47,498 nt of DNA from an uncultured Clostridia bacterium (GTDB taxonomy: Bacteria > Bacillota > Clostridia > UBA1381). Positions 7,307-15,519 of the stretch are shown here, piece by piece (position 1 is the first letter of the stretch; each line of letters begins with the position of its first letter). The stretch is from the NCBI GenBank assembly GCA_934501535.1, contig CAKSUM010000021.1, positions 1 to 47,498 on the forward strand. Reading direction: 5' to 3'. Below the pieces are notes generated by a model. That model was not told where the DNA came from and ran no database searches. It saw only the letters and a list, made by a program, of their open reading frames with translations. A program made the position numbers and the translations under genes.

Positions 7307-8926
7307 TTAAAGAATTAAATTTATATCGGTTATTTCGCCGCCGCGGTAAACGGTGATGACGAGTGTTTCTCCGGCTTTGTGCGTATTTTTGATTTTGTTG
7401 ATTTCCGCAATGGATTTTACCGGAGTGCCGTCAACTTTCAGAATAAGGTCGCCTACGGCTATGCCCGACTTTTGCGCGGGGCTGTCGGCAATCACCGATT
7501 CCACCGTAACGCCGTGATCCGCGTCGCTGCCGGTTATGCCGATAATTAATCCGGACGATGCCTCGCCGGAGCCTGACCCGGTCTGAGTTTCCGCAAGGCT
7601 CTTGATGTCATTGGAGGGTATCGCAAATGCGATTTTCTCCGAATTGGAAGAAATTGCCGAAGTTATCATGCCGACAATATCGCCGTTTTCGTTTACAATG
7701 CAGCCGCCCGTACTGCCGGAATCGGTTGTCGCGTCGGTTTGCAGAAGATTGATGGTATTCCCGTTTTGCAGCGTCAGATTGGAATTTACGCCGCAGATTA
7801 TGCCGCGCGTGACGGAGGCGCCCATTTCGCCGCCGAGAATGTTGCTGACCGCGATTACCGGGTCGCCGGCACGGAGGTTGTCGGAATTGCCGAACTGCGC
7901 CGCCGGGAGATTTTCGGCGTCGATGTGGAGTATGGCAATATCCTTTGATGTATCCTGCGCAACCACTTTTGCGGCGTAGTTTGTTTTATTCACGGTTACG
8001 GTAGCTTCGTCGCCCGTGCCGATAAGCGAACAGCCGGTCAAAATATAGCCGTTGCCGGAAATGATTATGCCCGTTCCGTTTGCGGTTTGCGTGGATATGC
8101 CGAAAAAGCTGCGGTATGACGATTTTGCCGATACCGAAACCACGCTCGGCAGAATTTTGTCCGCGGCAGCGCGCACTGCAGTGATGTTTTCCGCTGTGCC
8201 GGATACCGAAGAGCTGTTATATGAAATTACTGCGGACGGCTTTATCCGCGGTACAATCAGAAGCGAATATATCAGCAGCATTACGGCGCATGTGCCGAAA
8301 GAAACAGCTGCGGTTTTAAGCCATTGCGGCACCGGCTTTTTCAGCTTGTCGGTGTTTTCGGGAGTGGGAAGATAATTTTCCAGCATTGATGCAAAATCCT
8401 CCGTGTTGCCGCCGCGTGTATTTTCGCTTTCGGCGGCAGGGGTTGCGCCTGTTGTATCTTCTGCACCGTCGGTGCTTTCGGGTTTGGCGGTGGCATCTGC
8501 GGTGTCCGCTGTATATTCGGGCTGTATGTAGCCGGCTGTACCGCCCTCCGCGCTGACCTCTGTGTATTCGGACTGTGTGTTGCCGTCTGCGGTGTCCTCT
8601 GTGTGTTCCGGCTGTATGCTGCTGTCTGTGCTGTCCACTGTGTATTCCGGCTTTATGTCGCCTGCTGTGGTGTCTGCGTTGCCGATTGTGCTGTCGGCTG
8701 TATACTCGGGCAGTATGCCGCTGCCTGTGCCGTCCTCTGTGTGTTCCGGCTCTGCGCCGTCCTCCGCCGTGTCGCAGACTGCGTTTTCATTTTCCGCCGC
8801 ACACGGAACTGCACCGCTGTGACAGACATCATTTTCTGAATTGACCGTATTGCCGCCGTATGTATTTTCTGCGGCTGAATTTTCACTGCTTACATTTTCC
8901 GTACTGAAAATTTCATCGTGAAGCAT
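7307..8926 (-). CDS. HtrA/DegP-like membrane protein, catalytic residues lost (pseudoprotease)
   Basis: The 539-residue protein has a long acidic Ser/Thr/Glu-rich region (1-200), one membrane segment (about 205-226), a trypsin-like domain (about 250-450) and a PDZ domain (about 455-539). The order matches Gram-positive HtrA with the protease domain outside the cell. The triad is broken. The position normally His (TNNHV) reads TGCSL, with Ser at about 300; the nucleophile position (GNSGG) reads GSTGG, with Thr at about 406. Only Asp329 in KDIAIL remains. It is probably a PDZ scaffold or chaperone rather than a protease. I chose the ATG at 8926, seven or eight bases after AAAGGA; longer frames overlap the divergent gene. 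Seven degenerate [PS]-E-[YHS]-T repeats lie at residues 60-155. Confidence 0.88.
   Translation of the reverse strand: MLHDEIFSTENVSSENSAAENTYGGNTVNSENDVCHSGAVPCAAENENAVCDTAEDGAEPEHTEDGTGSGILPEYTADSTIGNADTTAGDIKPEYTVDSTDSSIQPEHTEDTADGNTQSEYTEVSAEGGTAGYIQPEYTADTADATAKPESTDGAEDTTGATPAAESENTRGGNTEDFASMLENYLPTPENTDKLKKPVPQWLKTAAVSFGTCAVMLLIYSLLIVPRIKPSAVISYNSSSVSGTAENITAVRAAADKILPSVVSVSAKSSYRSFFGISTQTANGTGIIISGNGYILTGCSLIGTGDEATVTVNKTNYAAKVVAQDTSKDIAILHIDAENLPAAQFGNSDNLRAGDPVIAVSNILGGEMGASVTRGIICGVNSNLTLQNGNTINLLQTDATTDSGSTGGCIVNENGDIVGMITSAISSNSEKIAFAIPSNDIKSLAETQTGSGSGEASSGLIIGITGSDADHGVTVESVIADSPAQKSGIAVGDLILKVDGTPVKSIAEINKIKNTHKAGETLVITVYRGGEITDINLIL
8460..8752 (-). repeat. Degenerate in-frame repeats in the acidic region of the HtrA-like protein
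   Basis: The segment encodes about seven units of 12 to 20 residues around PEYTADST, PEYTVDST, PEHTEDTADG, SEYTEV and PEYTADTADA. The DNA is correspondingly repetitive, with recurrent tgtgtattc and gctgt. Slippage or recombination could change the unit number between strains. Confidence 0.7.
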
Positions 8927-9011
8927 TAATAACAATCCTTTCTTAATTAAAGAGTACAAGTATATTATAATACTATTTTCCGCAAAGTGTATGAACAAAA
9001 TGTAAATTTTA

Positions 9012-9040
9012 TTGACAACGGCATATAAAAATGATAAATT
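9012..9040 (+). promoter_or_regulatory. Probable promoter for rnmV
   Basis: A perfect TTGACA at 9012-9017 is followed at 16-17 bases by an A/T-rich minus-ten region (9034-9040, ataaatt). It is 46 bases ahead of the start at 9063, in the divergent gap with the HtrA-like gene. Confidence 0.55.
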
Positions 9041-9062
9041 ATATAGGAAGGAGATTTGTCCT

Positions 9063-9656
9063 ATGTATACAGTTAAGGAAACAATAGTGGTTGAGGGAAC
9101 GTATGATAAAATCAAGCTTTCGGGATTTATAGACAGCTTGATTTTCACAACGAACGGCTTTGCCGTGTTCAAAAATAAAAATGCGCAGAAAAGCCTGCGT
9201 ACGCTGGCGGAGAGCACGGGGATTGTGATACTGACTGATTCCGACTCTGCCGGAATAAAAATACGGAATTTCGTGAAGCAGTTGACACAGAGCGGACGCG
9301 TCCTGCATGCGTACATTCCGGAAATTGCGGGCAAGGAAAAAAGAAAAACCGCACCCGGTAAGGAGGGGCTTTTGGGTGTCGAGGGGATTTCGGAGGAAAT
9401 TATCATTGACGCGATAAGGAAAAGCGGCGCCCGGGTAGACGGCGCAAGCGGCGAAAAAAGAGCGGACAAGCCGATTACCAAGGCGGATTTTTACAGACTG
9501 GGTTTGTCGGGCGGTGCGGACAGTGAGGATAAGCGCAGGCGTCTTGCAAAAATGCTGGGTATTCCGTCCAAGCTTTCGGCAAATATGCTACTCTCGGCGG
9601 TTAACCGCCTGCTGACCGAGGACGAGCTATGCAAAATGCTTGAAAATCTGCAGTGA
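9063..9656 (+). CDS. rnmV: Ribonuclease M5
   Basis: The 197-residue protein starts with a Toprim domain: IVVEGTYDKIKL (catalytic Glu) and VILTDSDSAGIKIR (the DxD metal site). A C-terminal domain follows (about residues 140-197, ADFYRLGLSGG to the end) that is characteristic of RNase M5-type proteins. RNase M5 matures 5S rRNA precursors in low-GC Gram-positive bacteria. I chose the ATG at 9063 because AAGGAG lies just upstream; earlier in-frame starts lie over the promoter. The following ABC exporter has its own promoter inside the end of this gene. Confidence 0.9.
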   Translation: MYTVKETIVVEGTYDKIKLSGFIDSLIFTTNGFAVFKNKNAQKSLRTLAESTGIVILTDSDSAGIKIRNFVKQLTQSGRVLHAYIPEIAGKEKRKTAPGKEGLLGVEGISEEIIIDAIRKSGARVDGASGEKRADKPITKADFYRLGLSGGADSEDKRRRLAKMLGIPSKLSANMLLSAVNRLLTEDELCKMLENLQ

Positions 9657-9668
9657 TTGTGATATAAT
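9640..9668 (+). promoter_or_regulatory. Sigma-A promoter for the ABC exporter, overlapping the end of rnmV
   Basis: TTGAAA at 9640-9645 and TATAAT at 9663-9668 with exactly 17 bases between. The start codon of the ABC gene is 62 bases downstream. Confidence 0.7.
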
Positions 9669-9730
9669 TATATACGGTAGTTCGATGCTGCGTACTGCCG
9701 CAAGTTTTTCGGAAAGGAAAAAGTACAGCG

Positions 9731-11404
9731 GTGAAAAAAAATACAAACGTATGGAAATGGATTATTGAAAACGGGAAAGGAAGTATCCCGGTAATAGTGC
9801 TTCTCACGGTGATGAGCATGGTGTTGTCGCTTATACAGGTGCGTTTTGCGACCGCCTCGAAAAGCGTGATGGATATTGCTACAAAGGCGGTTCACGGAAC
9901 GTTAAGCTCGGCATTTTTTATGCTGATATTCCTTTTGGTGCTGCGGCTCGCAATGCAGATTGCAATGAGCTACACCGAGGTTCATGCATGCTCGCGGCTT
10001 GAAATTGCACTGAAACGGCGGCTGTTTAAGGTGCTTATAAACAAGGATTATTTGTCTGTAATGCAGTACCATTCGGGTGAACTGCTGAACCGTATCAACG
10101 GCGACGTTTCGGTAATCGTAAACGGAATAATCGCTATTGTTCCGTCCGCGGCGCTGTTTATGACAAGTATTGTCGGCGCATTTTACGTGCTTTACAATAT
10201 CGACAGCCTTCTGGCGCTTATCATTTTATGCGTCGGACCGTGCGTGGCTGTAGGAGCAAGGCTTTATTCTCGCAAATATAAGGTGATGCATAAAAAATGT
10301 CAGGAATGTGACGGAAAAACAAAATCGTTTATGCTGGAAATTTTACAGAATTTGCTTGTGGTGAAGTCATTCGGCTGCGAGAAAAAGGTTCTTGACAAAA
10401 GCGAAGGGCTTCAGATGGACAGCTACCGGCTGCGCGTAAAGCGCGTTACAATATCGGTAATCGCGCAGATAGGAATGTTTCTGATATTCAATGCCGGATA
10501 TTATTTCGCTATGGCGTATGCGGCGTTCAGGCTGTCGCGCGGTGAGCTTACTTACGGCGATGTTACGGCAATTCTGGCGCTTGTATCGCAGATACAGTCG
10601 CCGTTTAAAAGCATATCGAGCCTTATTCCGCAGGCGTTTGCGGTAAGTGCGTCGGTGGAAAGGCTGCTGGAGCTTGAAAACTTAAAAGACGAAAAGCTGT
10701 CGCACATGCCGCTGCCGGAAAATATTTACGCCAGAATGGACAGTATTGTATATGATAACGTGACGTTTTCTTACAGCGACGATTCAGTTGTTTCGGGCAT
10801 AAATATGCGGATAAAAAAAGGCGAATGTGCTGTTGTTGCCGGTGAATCGGGGGCGGGAAAGAGCACGGCAATCAAGCTGATGCTCGGAATTATGTCGCCG
10901 TCATCGGGAAGAATTTATATGGATTATGACGGCGGTCAGCTCGAGCTCGGAAAGGACACGCGCGAGCTGTTCGCGTACGTGCCGCAGGGAAATCTGATTT
11001 TGTCCGGAACTATCCGTGACAATATTGCGTTTGCGAATGATTCGGCAAGCGAGGAGGATATTATCCGCGCGGCGAAAATTGCGCAGATTTGGGATTTTAT
11101 ATGCACGCTCGACCAAGGGCTCGACACCGAGCTGGGCGAAAAGGGACTCGGCTTATCGGAGGGACAGACGCAGCGTATTTCGATTGCAAGAGCAATTCTG
11201 CACAATGCGCCGATTTTGCTTTTGGACGAATCGACCTCGGCGCTTGACTCGGTTACAGAGAAAAAACTGCTTGAGGCTATCCGTGAAATGACCGACAAAA
11301 CCTGCATAATAGTAAGCCATAAACAGGCGGCGTTTGACATGGCGGACAATGTTGTTTATATAGAAAAAAAGAGTATGCACGATGAAACGGCGGAAAGGGT
11401 ATGA
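9731..11404 (+). CDS. ABC transporter, fused permease and ATPase (exporter type)
   Basis: The 557-residue half-transporter has about six membrane helices in its first 300 residues and an ATPase domain in residues 335-550. The ATPase shows Walker A GESGAGKST, Q-loop YVPQGN, signature LSEGQTQRIS (LSEGQ instead of LSGGQ), Walker B ILLLDESTSALD and H-loop IIVSHK. Such half-exporters (MsbA/LmrA type) dimerise and export lipids, drugs or peptides. It is single, so it would act as a homodimer. The start is GTG at 9731 after a GGAAAGGAAA ribosome site. Its stop overlaps the HAD gene's start (ATGA). Confidence 0.93.
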   Translation: MKKNTNVWKWIIENGKGSIPVIVLLTVMSMVLSLIQVRFATASKSVMDIATKAVHGTLSSAFFMLIFLLVLRLAMQIAMSYTEVHACSRLEIALKRRLFKVLINKDYLSVMQYHSGELLNRINGDVSVIVNGIIAIVPSAALFMTSIVGAFYVLYNIDSLLALIILCVGPCVAVGARLYSRKYKVMHKKCQECDGKTKSFMLEILQNLLVVKSFGCEKKVLDKSEGLQMDSYRLRVKRVTISVIAQIGMFLIFNAGYYFAMAYAAFRLSRGELTYGDVTAILALVSQIQSPFKSISSLIPQAFAVSASVERLLELENLKDEKLSHMPLPENIYARMDSIVYDNVTFSYSDDSVVSGINMRIKKGECAVVAGESGAGKSTAIKLMLGIMSPSSGRIYMDYDGGQLELGKDTRELFAYVPQGNLILSGTIRDNIAFANDSASEEDIIRAAKIAQIWDFICTLDQGLDTELGEKGLGLSEGQTQRISIARAILHNAPILLLDESTSALDSVTEKKLLEAIREMTDKTCIIVSHKQAAFDMADNVVYIEKKSMHDETAERV

Positions 11405-12222
11405 CAGAAATGAAGAAATTTGACGGAATACTGCTCGGAACCGACCTGGACGGAACGTTGTTCAATTCCGACAGCCTTGTGTCCGAAGGGAACAGAAAAG
11501 CGATTGAATATTTTATGGAAAACGGCGGACTTTTTACCTTCACTACCGGACGGACGCCGCACGGAATAGGCGGACTGGCAAAGGAAATTGGCATAAATTT
11601 TCCGGCGGTTGTATTCAACGGTTCGGGAATTTATGACTTTGAAGCCGGAAAAACGCTTTATGACGCATACTTAGATGACGGCGTTGATGATGTAATTGAC
11701 TTCATTGTAAGGGAAGTGCCTGACTGCGCGGTAATGGCAGCCGGTGACGATGTGCAGTATTGCAGCCGCGAAAATGATATAATGAAGGTTTATTACAAGG
11801 TTTCGCACTATGAAAAGCTTGAATTTAAGCCGCACCGCAGCATGACGGAGCGGAAAAAGAAAATAATCATTCTTGCGACTGAGGAAAACGTGGATAAAAT
11901 TGCAAAAACGGTCAGAGGCTCGGAATATGCGGATAAATATAATTATATGAAAACAAACTGGTTTCTGTTTGAGATACTGCCCAAGGGAGTCAGCAAGGGC
12001 AGTGCGCTTAAAAGAGTGACCGAGATGTACCCTCCGTTTGACAAAATACTGGTTTGCGGCGACGGTGAAAACGATATTGAGGCAATCAAATTTGCCGATG
12101 TGGGAATTGCCGCGGGAAATGCCATGGACTGTGTGAAAGCGGCAGCGGATTATATTTCGGTACGCAATGACGATGACATTATCCTCGATGTTGTCGAAAA
12201 ACTGGAGCAGGGAATAATATAG
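11401..12222 (+). CDS. HAD-superfamily Cof-type phosphatase
   Basis: The 273-residue protein is a HAD-IIB (Cof) hydrolase. Motif I GTDLDGTLFN carries the nucleophile and acid/base Asp near residue 15. Motif II is FTTGRT, motif III a Lys in PKGVSKGSALK, and motif IV GDGENDIEAIKFADVG binds Mg2+. These enzymes remove phosphate from sugar phosphates, nucleotides or cofactors such as FMN and PLP; the substrate cannot be told. It is translationally coupled to the ABC exporter and followed by a strong terminator. Confidence 0.93.
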   Translation: MTEMKKFDGILLGTDLDGTLFNSDSLVSEGNRKAIEYFMENGGLFTFTTGRTPHGIGGLAKEIGINFPAVVFNGSGIYDFEAGKTLYDAYLDDGVDDVIDFIVREVPDCAVMAAGDDVQYCSRENDIMKVYYKVSHYEKLEFKPHRSMTERKKKIIILATEENVDKIAKTVRGSEYADKYNYMKTNWFLFEILPKGVSKGSALKRVTEMYPPFDKILVCGDGENDIEAIKFADVGIAAGNAMDCVKAAADYISVRNDDDIILDVVEKLEQGII

Positions 12223-12237
12223 AACTTTGCGAAAAAC

Positions 12238-12267
12238 GGACTGCAAAAATAATGCAGTTCTTTTTTT
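12238..12267 (+). terminator. Intrinsic terminator after the HAD phosphatase gene
   Basis: ggactgca (12238-12245) pairs with tgcagttc (12253-12260), one G-T pair, seven-base loop, followed by seven T. Confidence 0.85.
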
Positions 12268-12338
12268 GTGCCGTATGCACGTGAATTTTAGCATTAACCG
12301 ATATAGTGATTTTTGTCTGTTTTTGTCTAAATCGCATA

Positions 12339-12367
12339 TTGATTTATTATTAACAAAGTAGTATAAT
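12339..12367 (+). promoter_or_regulatory. Promoter of the yfcE gene with a possible Rex operator
   Basis: TTGATT (12339-12344) and TATAAT (12362-12367) are 17 bases apart. The minus-35 box and spacer, TTGATTTATTATTAACAA (12339-12356), fit the clostridial Rex consensus TTGTTAA-N4-TTAACAA at 11 of 14 defined positions, with a perfect right half. Rex bound here would block RNA polymerase. Rex itself is encoded at 24634. The promoter is well supported; the operator is a proposal. Confidence 0.55.
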
Positions 12368-12428
12368 TAAAACGTATGTAATATATTGCGAAGATAAAAA
12401 GAAATATCGGACAGGGGGTATGAATAAA

Positions 12429-13025
12429 ATGAAATGGCTGATTGCATCCGATATACACGGAAGCGCGTTCTGGTGCAGAAAGCTGATTTTGGCGTATGAC
12501 AGCGAAAATGCCGATCGCATGCTGCTGCTCGGGGATATACTGTATCACGGGCCAAGGAACGATTTGCCTGCGGAGTATGACCCGAAAGCAGTTATTGAGA
12601 TGCTTAATGCGAGAAAGAATGATATTCTGTGCGTGCGCGGCAATTGCGACAGCGAGGTTGACCAGATGGTTCTGGAGTTTCCGATTTTGGCGGACTATGC
12701 GGTGCTTGACATCGGAAACCGGCTTATTTATGCAACGCACGGACATGTTTTCAGCGAACAGAAACTGCCGCCGCTGCACAGGGGCGATATTCTGCTGCAC
12801 GGGCATACCCACATACCGAAATGTGCGGTACACAGCGAATATATCTGCATGAATCCGGGCTCTGTGGCTATACCGAAAGAGGGCAGCCGGCACGGATATA
12901 TGACTTTTGAAAACGGTACCTTTTTGTGGAAGGATTTTGACGGCAACACCGTTCGGGAATACCGTCTGCCGCCGCAGGACGGTATCGAAACAGGGTATAT
13001 CGATAAAAACAATACCGATATATAA
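12429..13025 (+). CDS. yfcE: YfcE-type phosphodiesterase (metallophosphoesterase)
   Basis: The 198-residue protein shows the binuclear metallophosphoesterase motifs in order: SDIHGS (near the start), LLLGDILYHGP, VRGNCD, ATHGH and HGHTHIP. YfcE-type enzymes hydrolyse phosphodiesters with Mn2+; the physiological substrate is unclear. I chose the ATG at 12429, ten bases after AGGGGG, because the ATG at 12420 is only one base from the same site and family members begin at MKxLIASDIHG. It precedes the malate dehydrogenase gene by 69 bases, with a second promoter in between. Confidence 0.9.
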   Translation: MKWLIASDIHGSAFWCRKLILAYDSENADRMLLLGDILYHGPRNDLPAEYDPKAVIEMLNARKNDILCVRGNCDSEVDQMVLEFPILADYAVLDIGNRLIYATHGHVFSEQKLPPLHRGDILLHGHTHIPKCAVHSEYICMNPGSVAIPKEGSRHGYMTFENGTFLWKDFDGNTVREYRLPPQDGIETGYIDKNNTDI

Positions 13026-13034
13026 AAATAACAT

Positions 13035-13063
13035 TTGCGCCTTATGGCGAATTATGTTATAAT
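13035..13063 (+). promoter_or_regulatory. Promoter for the mdh-fum-hdr-flx-frd operon
   Basis: TTGCGC (13035-13040) and TATAAT (13058-13063) with 17-base spacing, 31 bases ahead of the mdh start. The minus-35 box is imperfect, which fits a regulated promoter. Confidence 0.6.
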
Positions 13064-13094
13064 ATATTATAATAAGTATTTTGAGAGGTGTATT

Positions 13095-14039
13095 ATGAAC
13101 AAAATATCCATCGTAGGAACCGGAAGCGTAGGTTCCACAATAGCCTATACATTAACGGTTATGGGCATCGCATCGGAAATAGTGATGATTGACATTAACA
13201 ACGAAAAGGCGCTCGGCGAAGCGCTCGACATACGCCAGGGAACACCGTTCTGCGGCGCATGCTCGATTTATGCGGGCGATTACCGCGACGCGGTTAATTC
13301 GGACATTGTTATCCTGACATCGGGAATTGCAAGAAAGCCGGGTCAGACAAGGCTTGAGCTTGCACAGACAAATGTAAACATAACAAAATCCATTATTCCG
13401 GAAATTACAAAGTATGCTCCGAATGCGGTTTATATTATCGTCAGCAATCCGGTTGATATTCTGACATATACATTTAATAAGTTTTCAAATATTCCCGAAA
13501 ATCACATTATCGGTTCGGGAACAATTCTCGATACGGCGCGTCTGCGTGCAAGACTTGCGGAGTATTACAACATAAACCAAAGCAACGTGCATGCATATGT
13601 GTTCGGCGAACACGGCGATTCGTCCTTTATCCCGTGGTCGGTTGCAAATATTTCAAACATTCCAATTAAGCAGTGTGAAAAAATTATCCTTGAGCCGGGA
13701 ATAAAAAGCCCCGAACTTAATCTTGAGGAAATCGAGCAGTACGTCAGAAAATCCGGCGGACGCGTTATTGCGCGCAAGGGTGCGACATTCTATGCCGTAT
13801 CGGTATCTGTCTGTCATATATGCAAGTGCATTTTGGGCGGCATTGATACAACTATGACCGTTTCCACAATGATGCACGGCGAATACGGAATTGACGACGT
13901 GTGCCTCAGCACGCTGAATATGATAGGCAACAAGGGTGTGCGCGGAAAGGTGAACATTATGCTGACCGATGAGGAAGTTACAAAGCTTCATCACAGCGCG
14001 GACACCTTGAAAGAGGTTATAGGCAATCTGGATATATAA
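13095..14039 (+). CDS. mdh: Malate dehydrogenase of the lactate-dehydrogenase-like family
   Basis: The 314-residue protein is an LDH/MDH-family enzyme: NAD site VGTGSVGST (7-15), Asp33 for the NAD ribose, Arg86 (TRLEL), Asp146/Arg149 (ILDTARL) and catalytic His173 (GEHGDS). The residue that sets substrate choice (Gln102 in dogfish LDH numbering, Arg in MDH) is Arg80 in SGIARKPGQTR. That predicts oxaloacetate/malate rather than pyruvate/lactate. The neighbour 17 bases downstream is fumarase, which fits. An automatic call of lactate dehydrogenase would probably be wrong. I chose the ATG at 13095 after GAGAGGTG, at the conserved family start. Confidence 0.85.
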   Translation: MNKISIVGTGSVGSTIAYTLTVMGIASEIVMIDINNEKALGEALDIRQGTPFCGACSIYAGDYRDAVNSDIVILTSGIARKPGQTRLELAQTNVNITKSIIPEITKYAPNAVYIIVSNPVDILTYTFNKFSNIPENHIIGSGTILDTARLRARLAEYYNINQSNVHAYVFGEHGDSSFIPWSVANISNIPIKQCEKIILEPGIKSPELNLEEIEQYVRKSGGRVIARKGATFYAVSVSVCHICKCILGGIDTTMTVSTMMHGEYGIDDVCLSTLNMIGNKGVRGKVNIMLTDEEVTKLHHSADTLKEVIGNLDI

Positions 14040-14056
14040 AGAAGGGTGGATTTTAA

Positions 14057-15433
14057 ATGGAATACCGTATTGAACATGATTCTATGGGTGAAATGAAAGT
14101 CCCGGCAGACCGCCTTTGGGCTGCGCAGACTCAGAGAAGTCACGAGAATTTCAAAATCGGCGTGGACATCGAAACGATGCCGCGCGAAATTACTCATGCA
14201 TTCGGAATTTTAAAGAAAGCGGCAGCTCTTGCAAATGCGGAGCTGAAGCCGGAGAAAATGACTGCGGAAAAGCTCGCGGCTATATCCGAGGCGTGCGACG
14301 AGGTTATCTCGGGCAAGCTGAACGGACATTTTCCGCTTGTTGTATGGCAGACAGGCTCGGGCACGCAGTCTAACATGAACGCAAACGAGGTTATCGCAAA
14401 CCGCGCAAATCAGCTTGCGGACAAAAAGCTGTGTCACCCGAATGACGATATAAATATGAGTCAGTCCTCAAACGATACCTTCCCGACGGCAATGCATATC
14501 TCGGCGGTTATTGCAATCGAGGACAAGCTTTTGCCGGCGATTGAGCTTCTTATTGAAACTTTTAAACGTCTGGAAAAGGAAAATGACGGCATTGTTAAAT
14601 CGGGACGTACGCATCTTCAGGACGCTACGCCGATTAAGTTCAGTCAGGAAATCTCCGGCTGGCGTGCAAGCCTTGAAAGGGACGTTGAATTATTAAAACT
14701 GGCGGTAAAACCGCTCTACGGTCTGGCGCTCGGCGGAACAGCCGTCGGCACGGGACTCAATGCTCCGAAAGGATTTTCCGAGCTTGTCGCAAAAAAGGTT
14801 TCCGAGCTTACGGGCAAGCCCTTTGTTACGGCTGAAAACAAATTCCACGCTCTCACCTCAAAAGATGAACTGGTATTTGCGCACGGCGCAATAAAGGCGG
14901 CGGCATGCGATATGATGAAGATTGCAAACGATGTGCGCTGGCTGGCATCCGGCCCGCGCGATGGTCTGGGCGAAATTCATATCCCGGAAAACGAACCGGG
15001 TTCGTCAATCATGCCGGGTAAGGTAAACCCGACGCAGTGCGAGGCGGTCACGATGGTTGCGGTTCAGGTAATGGGTAACGATGTTGCCGTGGGAATGGCT
15101 GCGTCGCAGGGCAATTTTGAACTGAACGTATTCATGCCGGTTGCCGCATATAATTTCCTCCAGTCGGCACGTCTTTTGGCGGAGGCAATTGTTTCGTTTA
15201 ACAATAACTGCGCGGTCGGAATTACTGCCAATAAGGAAAAAATGTACCATAATCTGCATAATTCGCTTATGCTGGTTACGGCATTGAACCCGTATATCGG
15301 ATATGAAAATGCGGCTAAAACCGCTAAAAAAGCTTATAAGGACAATATTTCGCTTAAGGAAGCGTGCGTTGAACTGGGCTTTTTGACGGAAGAAAAATTT
15401 GACGAGGTATTCCACCCCGAACAGATGGTTTGA
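14057..15433 (+). CDS. fumC: Class II fumarate hydratase
   Basis: The 458-residue protein has the class II fumarase signatures. These are GSGTQSNMNANEVIANRA (about 103-120), SSNDTFPTAMH (about 137), GRTHLQDATP (about 184, catalytic His) and the flexible-loop motif GSSIMPGKVNPTQ (about 314, catalytic Ser). The enzyme is cofactor-free and interconverts malate and fumarate in the cytoplasm. Between malate dehydrogenase and fumarate reductase it supplies fumarate in the reductive direction. Aspartase shares the fold but lacks this pattern. The ribosome site is GAAGGGTGGA before the ATG. An 86-base gap with a perfect hairpin separates it from hdrB. Confidence 0.95.
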   Translation: MEYRIEHDSMGEMKVPADRLWAAQTQRSHENFKIGVDIETMPREITHAFGILKKAAALANAELKPEKMTAEKLAAISEACDEVISGKLNGHFPLVVWQTGSGTQSNMNANEVIANRANQLADKKLCHPNDDINMSQSSNDTFPTAMHISAVIAIEDKLLPAIELLIETFKRLEKENDGIVKSGRTHLQDATPIKFSQEISGWRASLERDVELLKLAVKPLYGLALGGTAVGTGLNAPKGFSELVAKKVSELTGKPFVTAENKFHALTSKDELVFAHGAIKAAACDMMKIANDVRWLASGPRDGLGEIHIPENEPGSSIMPGKVNPTQCEAVTMVAVQVMGNDVAVGMAASQGNFELNVFMPVAAYNFLQSARLLAEAIVSFNNNCAVGITANKEKMYHNLHNSLMLVTALNPYIGYENAAKTAKKAYKDNISLKEACVELGFLTEEKFDEVFHPEQMV

Positions 15434-15455
15434 TATAAAGATAATCGTGCCGAAG

Positions 15456-15483
15456 CGTTTTTCGGGTATCCGCCCGAAAAACG
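15456..15483 (+). other. Intergenic hairpin between fumC and hdrB
   Basis: cgtttttcggg (15456-15466) pairs perfectly with cccgaaaaacg (15473-15483) around a six-base loop. No T run follows, so it is unlikely to end transcription. It may protect the 3' end of the mdh-fum part after processing, or set its level relative to the hdr part. Confidence 0.6.
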
Positions 15484-15519
15484 TAAGGCAATCTTGACGA
15501 AAGGAGTAACGGTTATAAC

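Noticed and set aside
8562..8886. Several cysteine-rich open frames on the plus strand opposite the HtrA-like gene
   Set aside because: They are the antisense of the Thr/Glu repeat codons, which makes Cys-rich translations by chance. They have no ribosome site and lie wholly inside a real gene.
8927..9481. Longer N-terminus of the HtrA-like protein
   Set aside because: The frame stays open by chance across the divergent promoter and into rnmV. The extra sequence has no family features and the ribosome site is at 8933-8939 for the internal ATG.
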